From contig NZ_JNYE01000138.1 in the NCBI RefSeq assembly GCF_000717185.1, positions 1-14,602 of the forward strand: a stretch of 14,602 nucleotides of DNA, read 5' to 3'. The position numbers and the translations under genes were made by a program. Under the pieces are notes generated by a model, which did no database searches, was not told the DNA's origin, and was given only the letters and a program-made list of their open reading frames with translations. The first letter of the stretch is position 1; each line of letters starts with the position of its first letter. Source of the stretch: Kitasatospora phosalacinea. GTDB taxonomy: Bacteria > Actinomycetota > Actinomycetes > Streptomycetales > Streptomycetaceae. This document shows, in pieces, positions 14,386 to 14,602 of the stretch.

Positions 14386-14427
14386 TCCGCATCCTTCCCT
14401 ATTCCTCCCCACCATACAGCCGAATAG
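14367..14427. promoter_or_regulatory. HTH-gene control region with three GAATAG copies
   Basis: CCGAATAG occurs at 14367-14374 (inside the gene start) and at 14420-14427. The inverted core CTATTC is at 14399-14404, overlapping the ribosome binding site. A minus-strand TATGGT (14416-14411) fits TANNNT as a -10 box. The clustering in an otherwise GC-rich region suggests autoregulation but is not proof. Confidence 0.35.
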
Positions 14428-14460
14428 CAACCAATACGCCCCACCACGCCGTCCTCTCCC

Positions 14461-14602
14461 CTCTCGCTTCCCCCTCCTCCGCGCCCCCGCTTCCCCGCTC
14501 CTTCTCCCCTCCTCTCCCTCCCCCCACCGCGCCCCCCTTCCCCGCCCTGCCTCTCCCCCCTTTTTCCTCCTCCCTTTTCTCCCTCCTCCCTCTCCCCCGC
14601 TC
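14461..14602. other. Near-pure polypyrimidine tract with mirror repeat
   Basis: By my count only 11 of these 142 bases are purines, and 14550-14598 (49 bases) contains none. CCTCCTCCC at 14566-14574 is mirrored by CCCTCCTCC at 14581-14589. No gene or promoter is seen here. The same C-rich but less extreme composition occurs at 1-75. Confidence 0.85.

Overview
The window is very GC-rich, uses GTG/TTG starts, has long GC-only hairpins, and its proteins look like those of Streptomyces or Kitasatospora. I read it as chromosomal actinomycete DNA, mostly core or genus-level genes, with no plasmid, prophage, insertion sequence, tRNA, rRNA or CRISPR visible. Twelve protein genes are supported. Starts were re-chosen where a ribosome binding site or family N-terminus argued for it.

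Layout. 1-882: a C-rich leader and a gene for a small secreted protein, converging on asd across a perfect hairpin. 946-3987: two lysine/diaminopimelate-pathway genes on the minus strand, asd and a dapA-like gene, whose products act consecutively. They are separated by a hairpin-rich 169-bp gap. A LysR regulator diverges from dapA over 71 bp and is the likely local regulator. 4026-5101: a solitary PemK/MazF-fold protein and a small RDD membrane protein, ending at a 22-bp bidirectional terminator shared with dnaE. 5165-8698: the replicative polymerase dnaE on the minus strand, with a complete PHP proofreading site. 8890-10584: an AlkZ-like winged-helix DNA glycosylase homologue divergent from dnaE, nearly abutting a convergent dienelactone-hydrolase-like gene. 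10722-13421: a secreted M9 collagenase with two duplicated C-terminal domains, its terminator expanded into tandem copies. Upstream of it lies a strong operator-like dyad over a putative promoter. 13613-14385: a translationally coupled pair, an excisionase-type HTH protein followed by a DUF4180 protein. 14386-14602: a short AT-richer promoter region, then an almost pure pyrimidine tract.

How the parts may work together. Aspartate-semialdehyde made by Asd is the substrate of DapA, so 946-3987 looks like an aspartate-family module under LysR control. The ask gene often found beside asd is absent. The HTH-DUF4180 pair could be a small regulatory unit; whether it controls the collagenase through the dyad at 13504-13531 is speculation. 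No clear new defence or biosynthetic system is visible. The best leads are the collagenase operator, the HTH-DUF4180 pair, the pyrimidine mirror-repeat tract, the multiplied terminator arm and the lone PemK-like gene.
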